From: Gammaproteobacteria bacterium
GTDB lineage: Bacteria; Pseudomonadota; Gammaproteobacteria; Thiohalomonadales; Thiohalomonadaceae
DNA: 64,000 bases
NCBI GenBank assembly: GCA_026196575.1
Contig: JAPHSX010000046.1
Span: forward strand, 1 to 64,000
Reading direction: 5' to 3'
The position numbers and the translations under genes are program-made. Shown piece after piece: positions 50,182-59,144 of the stretch. Position 1 is the first letter of the stretch. Each line of letters begins with the position of its first letter. The notes under the pieces are model-generated. The model saw nothing but the letters and a program-made list of their open reading frames with translations, had not been told where the DNA came from and searched no databases.

Positions 50182-51930
50182 ATGTCTACCAGCGTGAACA
50201 GCCTGCGTAAGTTACTAAATCGCAAAGTTATCATGGGTGCCACCGCCGGTGCCGCGCTCTTCTTTATGCTGATGGGTGTGATCTTCTGGGGCGGTTTTAA
50301 CACCGCCATGGAAGCGACAAATACCCTGGATTTTTGTATCTCCTGTCACGAGATGGAGAACAATGTCTACCAGGAGTACAAAAAGACCATCCACTTTGCC
50401 AATCGCAGCGGGGTCAGGGCCACCTGTTCCGACTGCCATGTGCCACGCGACTGGACACACAAGGTCATCCGCAAGATCCAGGCTAGCGGTGAGGTCTTCC
50501 ACAAGGTGATGGGCAGCGTCGACACCCCGGAGAAGTTCGACAACAAACGCCTCACCCTGGCCAAACGGGTCTGGAACACAATGAAGTCGACCGACTCCCG
50601 GGAGTGCCGCAACTGCCACGACTTTGGCTCAATGGATCCCGCCGATCAGAAGCCGCGTGCCCGCAAGCAGCACTTTAATGCGATGAAGAGTGGCCAGACC
50701 TGCATTGACTGCCACAAGGGGATCGCCCACACCAAGGTCAGCGACCGTCTCACCGATCAGGATGCCGAACAGCTGGAAAAGCCGAACCCCTCGCTGATCA
50801 AACCGATCCCGGTACAGTGGCAAGCCTTCTTTGATGGCAACGGCGACAGCGCCAGCGACGCCGAACCTGCGGCTGCCGCCACGCCACAGGAGAGCGCCGC
50901 CGAGGACGAGCCCTCCCCCGCCGCCAGTCCGGCACCAGCACCAGCCCCCGTCACCTCGACAGGCGCCGGCGTTGACAGCGGTATCGACTGGGCCAAGGCC
51001 CCCACCACCGAGATCACCATTTTCTACCCCGGCCAGGCCTCGATGGAGTGGGTACTTAACGGGCGGGATCACGGTGGCGCCCGCCCCCTCAACGCCGGCG
51101 ACCGCTGCTTTGACTGTCACGGCGAAGAGGCTGCCGATATGGGAGAGAAGATCGTCAGCGGCGAGAAGCTTGAACCGCAGCCGATCGTCGGCAAACGCGG
51201 CAGCATTGCGGTCGCGGTACAGGCCACCCACGATAACGACTATCTCTACATGCGTTTCCTCTGGGACGACACCCCGCATGTCGCGGTACCCTTTGTCGAA
51301 AGCGGCAAGATGGATGCACAAAACCCGAGCAAGCTGGCAATGATGCTGGCCAGCGATGATATCGAGTATGCCGACCGTTCCGGCTGCTGGATCACCTGCC
51401 ACAATGACATGAAGGGGATGCCCGATGCGCCACCCGCCGAGGTACTGGCGGGAAATGCCCACGCCAAGGAGCTCAACTGGGCGAGCGGCGTCACCAAATA
51501 CCTGCCGGAGAGCCGCACCGAGATGGAGATCAAGGGCGGCAGCGACAAGCCGCGCGGTGGTTGGGACAAGCTCAAGGAGAGCAGCGAGATCCAGAGCGAG
51601 CTGGAGGCAGGGCATTACCTCGACCTGGTGCGCTACAAGATCGGCGAAGGACTCAGCGAGAACGGCCACGTCCTTGATTCACGTCACATGGATGGGGGCG
51701 AGGGCGCCGAGTTCAGCGGCGGCCTGAGCAACGGCCAATGGGCAGTGGTGATGCGGCGCAAGCTCAGCACCGAACAGCCGGGTGACATCAGTCTGGCGAC
51801 CGATCAGCTCTACAACCTGGGCTTCGCCATTCACGACGACCACAGCGCCGGTCGCTTCCACCACGTCTCCCTGGGCTACAAACTGGGGTTCGATAACGAC
51901 GAGGCCGAGATCAACGCCGTCAAACAGTAA
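50182..51930 (+). CDS. NapC/NirT tetrahaem domain fused to ethylbenzene-dehydrogenase-like haem domain
   Basis: Likely quinol-to-periplasm electron carrier. ATG 50182 has AAGGAG upstream. Residues 1-200 are NapC/NirT-like: an N-terminal TM (about 15-40) and four haem sites (CISCH 52-56, CSDCH 82-86, CRNCH 142-146, CIDCH 174-178). A Pro/Ala linker (225-270) leads to a C-terminal domain resembling the haem-binding gamma subunit of ethylbenzene dehydrogenase, with a fifth site CFDCH at 309-313 and a CX3CH sequence CWITCH at 402-407. NirT alone is about 200 residues; this protein has 582. It lies directly after nirS. Confidence 0.87.
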   Translation: MSTSVNSLRKLLNRKVIMGATAGAALFFMLMGVIFWGGFNTAMEATNTLDFCISCHEMENNVYQEYKKTIHFANRSGVRATCSDCHVPRDWTHKVIRKIQASGEVFHKVMGSVDTPEKFDNKRLTLAKRVWNTMKSTDSRECRNCHDFGSMDPADQKPRARKQHFNAMKSGQTCIDCHKGIAHTKVSDRLTDQDAEQLEKPNPSLIKPIPVQWQAFFDGNGDSASDAEPAAAATPQESAAEDEPSPAASPAPAPAPVTSTGAGVDSGIDWAKAPTTEITIFYPGQASMEWVLNGRDHGGARPLNAGDRCFDCHGEEAADMGEKIVSGEKLEPQPIVGKRGSIAVAVQATHDNDYLYMRFLWDDTPHVAVPFVESGKMDAQNPSKLAMMLASDDIEYADRSGCWITCHNDMKGMPDAPPAEVLAGNAHAKELNWASGVTKYLPESRTEMEIKGGSDKPRGGWDKLKESSEIQSELEAGHYLDLVRYKIGEGLSENGHVLDSRHMDGGEGAEFSGGLSNGQWAVVMRRKLSTEQPGDISLATDQLYNLGFAIHDDHSAGRFHHVSLGYKLGFDNDEAEINAVKQ

Positions 51931-51977
51931 CCACGATTTTTTCGCCAGGGACGGCGACTTATCTCTAACGACGAAGT

Positions 51978-52310
51978 GTGATGATAAATAGAGCGATCAG
52001 CAGAGTCAGCCTCACCCTTGCCATGCTGTGGTGTAGCCATGCCGCCCTGGCGCAGGAGGTTGTCGACATCGAGATCAAGGCATTCCGCTTCACACCGGCA
52101 ACCGTCACCGTCGCGGTGGGGAGCACCGTGCGCTGGACCAACCGCGAGAAGCGCCAGTATCACAACGTCTGGTTCGAGGCACTGGGTGAGGAGGAGCCCG
52201 ACTATCTCTTTCCCGAGGAGAGCTATGAAAGAGTGTTTCCCGAGCAGGGGGAGTACCCCTATCGCTGCGGCCCACACCCGGAGATGCAGGGGGTTATTCA
52301 TGTGCGCTAA
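51978..52310 (+). CDS. Periplasmic cupredoxin (amicyanin/plastocyanin-like)
   Basis: Small type 1 copper electron carrier. The 110 residues start with a signal peptide (cleaved near ALAQE) and then show the cupredoxin fold with ligands His62 (QYHNVWF), Cys97, His100 and Met103 (YRCGPHPEM). Either GTG 51978 or ATG 51981 starts it. Its position between nirT-like and nirC suggests it donates electrons to NirS, a role usually filled by cytochrome c551 or azurin. Its stop overlaps the nirC start. Confidence 0.88.
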   Translation: MMINRAISRVSLTLAMLWCSHAALAQEVVDIEIKAFRFTPATVTVAVGSTVRWTNREKRQYHNVWFEALGEEEPDYLFPEESYERVFPEQGEYPYRCGPHPEMQGVIHVR

Positions 52311-52659
52311 CCGCGCCATGCGTTACGCGATTGGTGGCCTCCTCGCCCTGCTCCTGCCGGCACTCGGCACCTCCCCTGCCGTCGCCAATGCCGGGGAGTT
52401 GTCCACGACCCGCAAGGCCGAACTGCTGCACCTGCTGCAGCAGGATTGCGGCTCCTGTCATGGCATGACCTTAAAGGGGGGGCTGGGGCCATCACTGCTG
52501 CCGGAGCGTCTCAACCTGTTGCCACCCGAGTTTCTCATTGAGACCGTGCTGGAGGGACGACAGGGAACGGCTATGCCGCCGTGGAAGACGATGTTAAGCC
52601 GCGAGGAGGTGCGCTGGATGGTGGAGCAACTGCAAAGGGGGCATGTCCATGTACGCTAA
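52300..52659 (+). CDS. nirC: NirC-type monohaem cytochrome c
   Basis: A 119-residue periplasmic cytochrome c: signal peptide (cleaved near AVANAGE), haem site CGSCH at 50-54, and axial Met candidate in TAMPPWKTML. NirC-type cytochromes in nir operons can carry electrons to NirS or take part in haem d1 synthesis. ATG 52300 overlaps the cupredoxin stop; ATG 52318 is an alternative. Its end overlaps nirF. Confidence 0.9.
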   Translation: MCANRAMRYAIGGLLALLLPALGTSPAVANAGELSTTRKAELLHLLQQDCGSCHGMTLKGGLGPSLLPERLNLLPPEFLIETVLEGRQGTAMPPWKTMLSREEVRWMVEQLQRGHVHVR

Positions 52660-53836
52660 ACAGCTACGTCCCCTGGCCCTGCTGCTCGCCCTGCTTGCCA
52701 TGGCCACGCTGCTCCCCGGCTGCACCACGCTGCGCGGCACCGGCGATATGGGGGTCGTCATCGAGCGGGCCGCCGGCAGCCTGCAGATCATCGAGACCAG
52801 CCAGCGCACCGCCCTGGCACGGGTCGAGGGGCTGGGCGATCTCTCCCACGCCTCGGTGGTCTACTCGCGCGACGAGCGTTACGCCTTTATCTTCGGCCGC
52901 GATGGCGGCCTGAGCCGCGTCGATATCCTGGCGGGCAAGGTCACCCACCGCATTATGCAATCGGGCAACAGCATCGGCGGGGCGATCTCGCAGGACGGCT
53001 CGCTTGTCGCCGTCTCCAACTACGAGCCGGGCGGGGTGCGCATCTTTGATGCCGCCACCCTCGCCCCGGTGGCCGAGATCCCGGCCGAGTATGGCGGCGG
53101 CCTCCTCTCCAAGGTGGTGGGGCTGGTCGATGCCCCCGGCCAGCGCTTTGTCTTCAGCCTGTTCGATGCCGGCGAGATCTGGGTGGCCGATATGCGCACC
53201 CCGCAAACACCGGTGATCACCAAATTCCGTGACATCGGCCGCCAGCCCTACGATGCCCTGCTCAGCCCCGATGGCCGCTACTACATCGCCGGTCTCTTCG
53301 GCGAGGATGGGCTGGCCATGCTCGACCTGTGGCACCCCGAAAGAGGGGTGGAGCGGATACTGGCGAACTACGGCCGTGGCGAGGAGAAGCTGCCGGTCTA
53401 CAAGATGCCCCACCTGGAGGGGTGGGCGATGGCCGGCGGTTACGCCTTCCTCCCCGCCGTAGGGCGTCACGAGGTGCTGGTGGTGCGCCTCAGCGACTGG
53501 CAGGAGGCAGGTCGCATTGCGGTGCATGGCCAGCCTGTGTTCGTCATGGCCCGCCCCGACGGACGCCAGGTGTGGGTCAACTTCGCCCACCCGCGCAATG
53601 ACACGGTGCAGGTGATCGACAGCGAATCACTGCAGCTCATCAACACCCTCACCCCGGGCAGGGCGGTGTTGCACATGGAGTTCACCCCGCGCGGCGAGCA
53701 GGTCTGGATCTCGCTGCGCGACGAGAACCGCATCGCCATCATCGACACCGAAAGCCAGCGCACCGTCTCGACCCTCCAGGCCGACAAGCCCAGCGGGATC
53801 TTCTTTACCTCCCGCGCCCATCAAAGCGGACTCTGA
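52643..53836 (+). CDS. nirF: Haem d1 biosynthesis lipoprotein NirF
   Basis: Propeller protein related to the d1 domain of NirS; needed for a late step in haem d1 synthesis and able to bind tetrapyrroles. The 397 residues begin with a lipoprotein signal and lipobox LLPGC (Cys near 27), indicating a periplasmic membrane-anchored protein. Propeller repeats include SPDGRYYIAGLF and HMEFTPRGEQVWISLRDEN. Its start lies inside nirC; ATG 52649 is an alternative. Confidence 0.95.
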   Translation: MSMYAKQLRPLALLLALLAMATLLPGCTTLRGTGDMGVVIERAAGSLQIIETSQRTALARVEGLGDLSHASVVYSRDERYAFIFGRDGGLSRVDILAGKVTHRIMQSGNSIGGAISQDGSLVAVSNYEPGGVRIFDAATLAPVAEIPAEYGGGLLSKVVGLVDAPGQRFVFSLFDAGEIWVADMRTPQTPVITKFRDIGRQPYDALLSPDGRYYIAGLFGEDGLAMLDLWHPERGVERILANYGRGEEKLPVYKMPHLEGWAMAGGYAFLPAVGRHEVLVVRLSDWQEAGRIAVHGQPVFVMARPDGRQVWVNFAHPRNDTVQVIDSESLQLINTLTPGRAVLHMEFTPRGEQVWISLRDENRIAIIDTESQRTVSTLQADKPSGIFFTSRAHQSGL

Positions 53837-53838
53837 TC

Positions 53839-54330
53839 ATGGCTGACAGCGCAATCATGCAGACCGCCTCGACGATGCCACTCGACCCCCTGGAGCAGTC
53901 ACTGCTCAACGACTTCCAGCAGGGTTTTCCCCTCTCACCCACCCCCTTTGCCGAGATGGCCGCGCGGCTGGGGGTGAGTGAGGAGCAGGTGATCACCACC
54001 CTGGAGCGGCTGCAGCAGCGCGGCGCCGTCAGCCGCGTCGGCCCGGTGTTTCGTACCCACAGCATCGGCGCCAGCACCCTCGCCGCGATGTGCGTTCCCG
54101 AGACGCGGCTGGAGGAGGTGGCCGAACTGGTCAACCGCTTCGATGCGGTGAACCACAACTACGAGCGCGAGCACCGGCTCAACCTCTGGTTTGTCGCCAC
54201 CGCCCCCGACGAGGCACACCTGCAACAGGTACTGGCCGAGATTGAAGAGCGCACCGGCATCGAGGTCATCGCCCTGCCAATGGTTGAGGACTACCACATC
54301 GACCTGGGATTCGACCTGCAATGGACATGA
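53839..54330 (+). CDS. nirD: NirD, sirohaem decarboxylase subunit
   Basis: Lrp/AsnC-fold protein with an N-terminal winged helix (FAEMAARLGVSEEQVITTL) and a ligand-binding second half (NHNYEREHRLNLWFVA, 163 residues). NirD/L/G/H together decarboxylate sirohaem to didecarboxysirohaem on the way to haem d1. It starts two bases after nirF and overlaps nirL. The YEREHRLNLWFV segment is the typical NirD/NirG form. Confidence 0.93.
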   Translation: MADSAIMQTASTMPLDPLEQSLLNDFQQGFPLSPTPFAEMAARLGVSEEQVITTLERLQQRGAVSRVGPVFRTHSIGASTLAAMCVPETRLEEVAELVNRFDAVNHNYEREHRLNLWFVATAPDEAHLQQVLAEIEERTGIEVIALPMVEDYHIDLGFDLQWT

Positions 54331-54911
54331 GAACCCGTCACTACACCCCCCAGCCCGCCGCGACTCCAGTCGCGGCCCCCATCACACTCGGCGCCGCCGA
54401 CCTGGCCCTGATCGAGGCGATTCAGCGTGGCCTGCCGCTGGTCTCGCGCCCCTACGCCGCCGTGGCCGCACGGCTGGGGTGCGGCGAGGAAGAGGTGATC
54501 CGGCGTATCGCCGCACTGCAACAGGCGGGCATCATCAAACGCCTCGGCGTGGTGGTGCGCCACCGCGAACTGGGGTATGGCGCCAACGCGATGGTGGTGT
54601 GGGACGTGCCGGATGAGGAGGTGGCAGAGCTGGGGCGCTGTCTGAGCGGCTTTGAGTTCGTCACCCTCTGCTACCGGCGCCCGCGCCGCCTGCCACAGTG
54701 GCCCTACAACCTCTTCTGCATGATCCACGGGCGCGATCGCGAGGCGGTAATGGAAAAGTTTCGACTCATGATCGAGAGCTGCGGCCTGGAGACGATCCCC
54801 AAGGCGGTGCTCTTCAGCCGCCGCCGCTTCAAGCAGCGCGGCGCCCTCTACCGGCCCTCTGCGGTGGCACCGGCAACTCGGGCAGACCCTATCGTGGAGG
54901 GGAGCTGTTAA
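54321..54911 (+). CDS. nirL: NirL, sirohaem decarboxylase subunit
   Basis: Lrp/AsnC-fold partner of NirD; its second half has the NirL/NirH form with HRELGYGANAMVVWDVP and CYRRPRRLPQWPYNLFCMIHG. The length is 196 residues from ATG 54321; ATG 54327 forms an ATGA overlap with the nirD stop and may be the true start. The stop overlaps the nirG start (TAATG). Confidence 0.92.
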   Translation: MDMRTRHYTPQPAATPVAAPITLGAADLALIEAIQRGLPLVSRPYAAVAARLGCGEEEVIRRIAALQQAGIIKRLGVVVRHRELGYGANAMVVWDVPDEEVAELGRCLSGFEFVTLCYRRPRRLPQWPYNLFCMIHGRDREAVMEKFRLMIESCGLETIPKAVLFSRRRFKQRGALYRPSAVAPATRADPIVEGSC

Positions 54912-55357
54912 TGCTCGAACCACTCGACCGCGCCATCATCAACAGACTACAGGGGGAGTTCCCCCTCTGCGAAGAACCCTATGCCCAGGTGGCAGAGGAG
55001 CTGGGTACCAGTGAGGCCGAGCTCATCGCCCGCCTGCAACGGTTGCTCGATGATAAAATTCTCAGCCGCTTCGGGCCGATGTACCACGCCGAGCGGCTCG
55101 GTGGCGGCCTCACCCTGGCGGCGCTGGCCGTCCCCGAGGAGCGGTTCGAGGCCGTGGCCGCGCAGGTCAACGCCTTTGCCGAGGTGGCCCACAACTACCA
55201 GCGCGATCACCACCTCAATATGTGGTTCGTACTCGCCACCGAGACCCCGCAGCGCATCAACGAGGTGATCGGCGAGATCGAACGGCTCACCGGCCTGACA
55301 GTGTTCAACATGCCCAAGGAGCAGGAGTTCTACATCGGTCTGAGGTTCGACGCATGA
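54911..55357 (+). CDS. nirG: NirG, sirohaem decarboxylase subunit
   Basis: A 148-residue NirD paralogue: winged helix (YAQVAEELGTSEAELIARL) then HNYQRDHHLNMWFVLATE. ATG overlaps the nirL stop (TAATG), and its own stop overlaps nirH (ATGA), so the four subunits are translationally coupled. Forms the decarboxylase with NirD, NirL and NirH. Confidence 0.92.
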   Translation: MLEPLDRAIINRLQGEFPLCEEPYAQVAEELGTSEAELIARLQRLLDDKILSRFGPMYHAERLGGGLTLAALAVPEERFEAVAAQVNAFAEVAHNYQRDHHLNMWFVLATETPQRINEVIGEIERLTGLTVFNMPKEQEFYIGLRFDA

Positions 55358-55869
55358 ATAGCGCAGCAACCCCTACCCAGCAGACGAATTCACCCATTGA
55401 CGAGATCGATCGCGCCCTGATTCAAATGACGCAGCACGGCCTGCCCCTCACCCCGCGCCCCTACCACACCCTGGCCGAATGGCTGGGCATTGAGAGCGGG
55501 GAGGTGGTGCGACGCATCGAGCGGATGGTGGCCGACGGCATCATCCGGCGCATCGGCGCGGTACCCAACCACTATGCCCTCGGTTATAGGGGCAACGGTA
55601 TGTCGGTATGGAACGTACCTGCGGAGAAGATAGGCGAACTTGGCCCGCGCATCGGCGCACTCGATTTTGTCAGCCATTGCTACCAGCGCCCACGCCGTCT
55701 GCCCGACTGGCCCTACAACCTCTTTGCCATGGTGCATGGCCGTGACCGCGCCGAGGTGGCCGACAAGGTGGCGCAGATCGCCCGCCTGCTGGGGGCCGAT
55801 GACCACGGCCACGAGGTGCTCTTCAGCACCCGCATCCTGAAAAAGACCGGGCTGCGTCTCGGCATTTAG
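55354..55869 (+). CDS. nirH: NirH, sirohaem decarboxylase subunit
   Basis: A 171-residue NirL paralogue with winged helix (YHTLAEWLGIESGEVVRRIER) and the core NHYALGYRGNGMSVWNVP and CYQRPRRLPDWPYNLFAMVHG. It completes the D-L-G-H set in the order found in Pseudomonas. nirJ follows 26 bases later. Confidence 0.93.
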   Translation: MNSAATPTQQTNSPIDEIDRALIQMTQHGLPLTPRPYHTLAEWLGIESGEVVRRIERMVADGIIRRIGAVPNHYALGYRGNGMSVWNVPAEKIGELGPRIGALDFVSHCYQRPRRLPDWPYNLFAMVHGRDRAEVADKVAQIARLLGADDHGHEVLFSTRILKKTGLRLGI

Positions 55870-55895
55870 CCCCGGCCATCAACAGAGGATCACCC

Positions 55896-57092
55896 ATGTT
55901 CCGCATCTCCCAATATATGCAGCTGCTGGCCAATCCCGGGGCGGCCACCGCAGCGCGCCCTGCCGGCAAACCAGCCGGCCCGGTGGTGATCTGGAATCTG
56001 GTGCGCCGCTGCAACCTCACCTGCAAGCACTGCTACTCCATCTCCGCCGACAAGGATTTTCCCGGCGAGCTGGCCACCGACGAGATCCATACAGTGATGG
56101 AGGACCTCAAGGGGTTTGGCGTGCCGGTACTGATCCTCTCCGGTGGCGAGCCCCTGCTGCACCCCGATATCTTCGAGATCTCCCACCGCGCCCGGGCGAT
56201 GGGCTTCTACGTTGGCCTCTCCACCAACGGCACCCTTATCGACGAATCGAACATCGAGGCCATCGCCGCGGTCGGTTACAACTACGTGGGGATCAGTATC
56301 GACGGCATCGGTGCGACCCATGACCGTTTTCGCCGCATGGAGGGCGCCTTCGACAAGGCGATGCACGGCCTGCGCCTCTGTCATACGCGGGGGATCAAGG
56401 TGGGGCTGCGCTTCACCCTGACCCAGGACAATGCCGCCGAGCTGCCGCAGATCCTCCAGCTGATGGAGGATGAGCAGATCGACAAGCTCTACCTCTCCCA
56501 CCTCAACTATGCCGGTCGCGGCAACAAGCACCGCAAGGATGACGTGGTGCACCAAATCACCCGCCAGGCGATGGAACTGCTGTTCGAGAGCAGCCTGCGC
56601 GACATTCACAACGGCCGCCAGCGCGAATTTGTCACCGGCAACAACGATGCCGACGGCGTCTACCTGTTGCAATGGGCGCGCCAGCGCTTCCCGCAACAGG
56701 CACCGCTCCTGGAACAGCGGCTGCGCCAATGGGGCGGCAACGCCTCCGGCGTCAACATCGCCAACATCGACAACCTCGGCAATGTCCACCCCGATACCAT
56801 GTGGTGGCACTACACCCTGGGCAATGTGCGCCAGCGTCCCTTCAGCACGATCTGGCAGGATCTCTCCGACCCGATCATGGCCAAACTGAAGCAGCGGCCA
56901 CGCCCGGTGGAGGGGCGCTGCGCCGCCTGCCACTACCTGGCGATCTGCAACGGCAATACCCGCATCCGCGCCTACCAGACGAGCGACAACTACTGGGCAG
57001 AAGACCCCGGCTGCTACCTCAGCGACGAGGAGATCGGCCTGGCGCGGGAAGCGTGTGATGCCGTAGCACATCTCAACCAACGCCAGCGTTAA
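55896..57092 (+). CDS. nirJ: NirJ, radical SAM haem d1 synthase
   Basis: Radical SAM enzyme that installs the oxo groups by removing two propionates from didecarboxysirohaem. The 398 residues carry the SAM cluster motif CNLTCKHCYS near 38, LSGGEPLLHPDI, and a C-terminal auxiliary Cys region (CAACHYLAICNGNTRIR and DPGCYLS) for a second Fe-S cluster. GAGGAT ribosome site. It lies between nirH and nirN. Confidence 0.96.
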   Translation: MFRISQYMQLLANPGAATAARPAGKPAGPVVIWNLVRRCNLTCKHCYSISADKDFPGELATDEIHTVMEDLKGFGVPVLILSGGEPLLHPDIFEISHRARAMGFYVGLSTNGTLIDESNIEAIAAVGYNYVGISIDGIGATHDRFRRMEGAFDKAMHGLRLCHTRGIKVGLRFTLTQDNAAELPQILQLMEDEQIDKLYLSHLNYAGRGNKHRKDDVVHQITRQAMELLFESSLRDIHNGRQREFVTGNNDADGVYLLQWARQRFPQQAPLLEQRLRQWGGNASGVNIANIDNLGNVHPDTMWWHYTLGNVRQRPFSTIWQDLSDPIMAKLKQRPRPVEGRCAACHYLAICNGNTRIRAYQTSDNYWAEDPGCYLSDEEIGLAREACDAVAHLNQRQR

Positions 57093-57105
57093 CAAGAGTA
57101 AACCG

Positions 57106-58677
57106 ATGAAACCCGCACCCCTCCTCCTTCGCTATCTTGGTCTGCTCGCCCTCTTCAGCATGGCCAGCACGGCCACCGCTCAGGCCACCGAAGGCGGTGC
57201 GCTGATCCTCTACCAACAGCACTGCGCCGTCTGCCACGGCGAGGAACGACTGGGCGGCATGGGGCCGGCGCTGCTGCCGGAGAACCTGGGGCGCCTGCGC
57301 AAGTCCGAGGCCAGCGAGGTGATCATCAAGGGGCGCGTGGCAACCCAGATGCAAGGCTTTGGCGATCGCCTGAAGGGCGAGGAGATCCAGGCGCTGGTCG
57401 ACTTTATCTACACCCCGCTGGCCGAGCTGCCGCACTGGGATCTGGCCGCCACCCGCGACAGTCAGATCGTCCATCACCGCCTCGACACCCTCTCCGCCAC
57501 TCCCCTGTTCAAGGCCGACATGCTCAACCTCTTTGTGGTAGTCGAACTGGGCGACCACCACTTCACCCTGCTCGACGGCGACACCTTCGAGGCGGTGGGA
57601 CGCTTCCCCACCCGCTTTGCCCTGCACGGCGGCCCCAAGTACTCGCCCGACGGCCGCTTCGTCTATTTCGCCTCACGCGACGGCTGGATCGCCAAATTCG
57701 ACCTCTACAACCTCAAGTGGGTGGCGGAGATCCGCGCCGGCATCAATACCCGCAATATTGCCGTCTCCGGCGACGGGCGCTATCTGATGGTCGCCAACTA
57801 CCTGCCGCACACACTGGTGCTGCTCGATGCCGAATACCTCACCCCCATCAAGCAGTTCGAGGTCAGGGACAGCACGGGGAAGAGCTCGCGGGTCAGCGCC
57901 GTCTACACCGCCAAACCGCGCCAGAGTTTTGTCGTCGCCCTCAAGGATGTACCGGAGCTGTGGGAGATCAGTTACGCCGATACACCGCCCCCCGGTTTTG
58001 CCGGCTGGGAGCACTCCTATCACAAGGAGGCGGGGGATCTGCAGCCGGGTGAGCCCTTCCCCCGGCTGCGCATCCCGGTGGAGGCCCACCTGGACGATTT
58101 TTTCTTCAACCAGGGGTACGACCTGCTGATTGGCGCCTCGCGCGAGGGCAAGGGGATGGTGGTATCGCTTGACGTAAAACGGGTGATCAACACCCTCGAC
58201 CTGCCAGGTATGCCCCACCTTGGCTCCGGCATCACCTGGGAGTATCAGGGGCACAAGGTGATGGCGACCCCCAACCTCAAGGAGGGGGTGGTGAGTATTA
58301 TCGACATGGAGAGCTGGCAGACCATCAAGCGCATCGAGACCCTGGGGCCGGGCTTCTTCATGCGCAGCCACGACAACTCCCCCTACGCCTGGGTCGATGT
58401 CTTCTTCGGCCCCCACAAGGATGCGGTCCATGTGATCGACAAAAAGAGCCTGGAGATCGTCAAGACCCTGCGCCCGGCACCGGGCAAGACCGCCGCCCAT
58501 GTCGAATTCACCCGCGACGGCAAGTACGCGCTATTGAGTATCTGGGAGATGGAGGGGGAGGTGATCGTCTACGACGCCACCACCCTGGAGGAGGTCAAAC
58601 GGCTGCCGATGAAAAAACCGTCAGGAAAATACAACGTCTGGAACAAGACCCGCTACGAGGGGGGCACCAGCCACTAG
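57106..58677 (+). CDS. nirN: NirN, cytochrome cd1-like dihydro-haem d1 dehydrogenase
   Basis: Periplasmic NirS paralogue that oxidises dihydro-haem d1 in the last step of cofactor synthesis. The 523 residues have a signal peptide (cleaved near TAQATE), haem c site CAVCH around 40-44, and a d1-type propeller (ISVSGDGRYLMVANYLPH-like blade, HLGSGITWEY). It is closest to NirS at 48445 but lacks the NirS GPGANW segment. It ends the nir operon; no clear terminator hairpin follows before the convergent gene. Confidence 0.94.
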   Translation: MKPAPLLLRYLGLLALFSMASTATAQATEGGALILYQQHCAVCHGEERLGGMGPALLPENLGRLRKSEASEVIIKGRVATQMQGFGDRLKGEEIQALVDFIYTPLAELPHWDLAATRDSQIVHHRLDTLSATPLFKADMLNLFVVVELGDHHFTLLDGDTFEAVGRFPTRFALHGGPKYSPDGRFVYFASRDGWIAKFDLYNLKWVAEIRAGINTRNIAVSGDGRYLMVANYLPHTLVLLDAEYLTPIKQFEVRDSTGKSSRVSAVYTAKPRQSFVVALKDVPELWEISYADTPPPGFAGWEHSYHKEAGDLQPGEPFPRLRIPVEAHLDDFFFNQGYDLLIGASREGKGMVVSLDVKRVINTLDLPGMPHLGSGITWEYQGHKVMATPNLKEGVVSIIDMESWQTIKRIETLGPGFFMRSHDNSPYAWVDVFFGPHKDAVHVIDKKSLEIVKTLRPAPGKTAAHVEFTRDGKYALLSIWEMEGEVIVYDATTLEEVKRLPMKKPSGKYNVWNKTRYEGGTSH

Positions 58678-58725
58678 TGGGAGCTTACTCTATCGCCGGG
58701 GCATCGGCCGTCCGTGATTCATTCA

Positions 58726-59142
58726 TCAAGCCAAAATCACGTTCACTGCGGCGGCAACCGCGATACCCACGGCGATACCGGCGGCAATTTCCAATCGGGT
58801 ATGGCCCATGCGTTCGCGCAACACCTGATGGTCAGAGGCTTCCACTGCCAACTTGTTGATGGCCACCGCATGCTTTCCCACCTCCCGGCGTAGACTGTTG
58901 GCATCGAGCATTACAATAAAGGCCAGCGTAATGGCGACACCGAAGGCAGGATGTCCGATACCCTCCTTGAGGGCAATGAGCGCGGCCATGCTACTGACAA
59001 TCGCGCTGTGGTTACTAGGCAACCCACCATAACCGATGAGGTTGAACGCAAATTGCCTGGCTTTGACGCTGTTGATGATGAACTTCGAAACGCCAGCAAC
59101 GAGCCAGGCCAAAAATGGTGTCAGGGCATAGGAGAAGTCCAT
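58726..59142 (-). CDS. Divergent PAP2-family phosphatase, candidate DPPR phosphatase
   Basis: A 138-residue membrane protein of the divergent PAP2/VanZ-like (YuiD, DUF212) group: GGLPSNHSAIVSSMAAL (phosphatase SNHS core), DANSLRREVGKHA, MGHTRLEIAAGIAVG (HTxxE). Related proteins dephosphorylate lipid-linked phosphates. It lies 2 bases after the UbiA-type gene, so co-transcription is nearly certain. Here it would remove the 5-phosphate of lipid phosphoribose phosphate, the Rv3807c step in mycobacteria. That role is inference from context. ATG 59142 is preferred to the longer frame to 59190. Confidence 0.8.
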   Translation of the reverse strand: MDFSYALTPFLAWLVAGVSKFIINSVKARQFAFNLIGYGGLPSNHSAIVSSMAALIALKEGIGHPAFGVAITLAFIVMLDANSLRREVGKHAVAINKLAVEASDHQVLRERMGHTRLEIAAGIAVGIAVAAAVNVILA

Positions 59143-59144
59143 GA

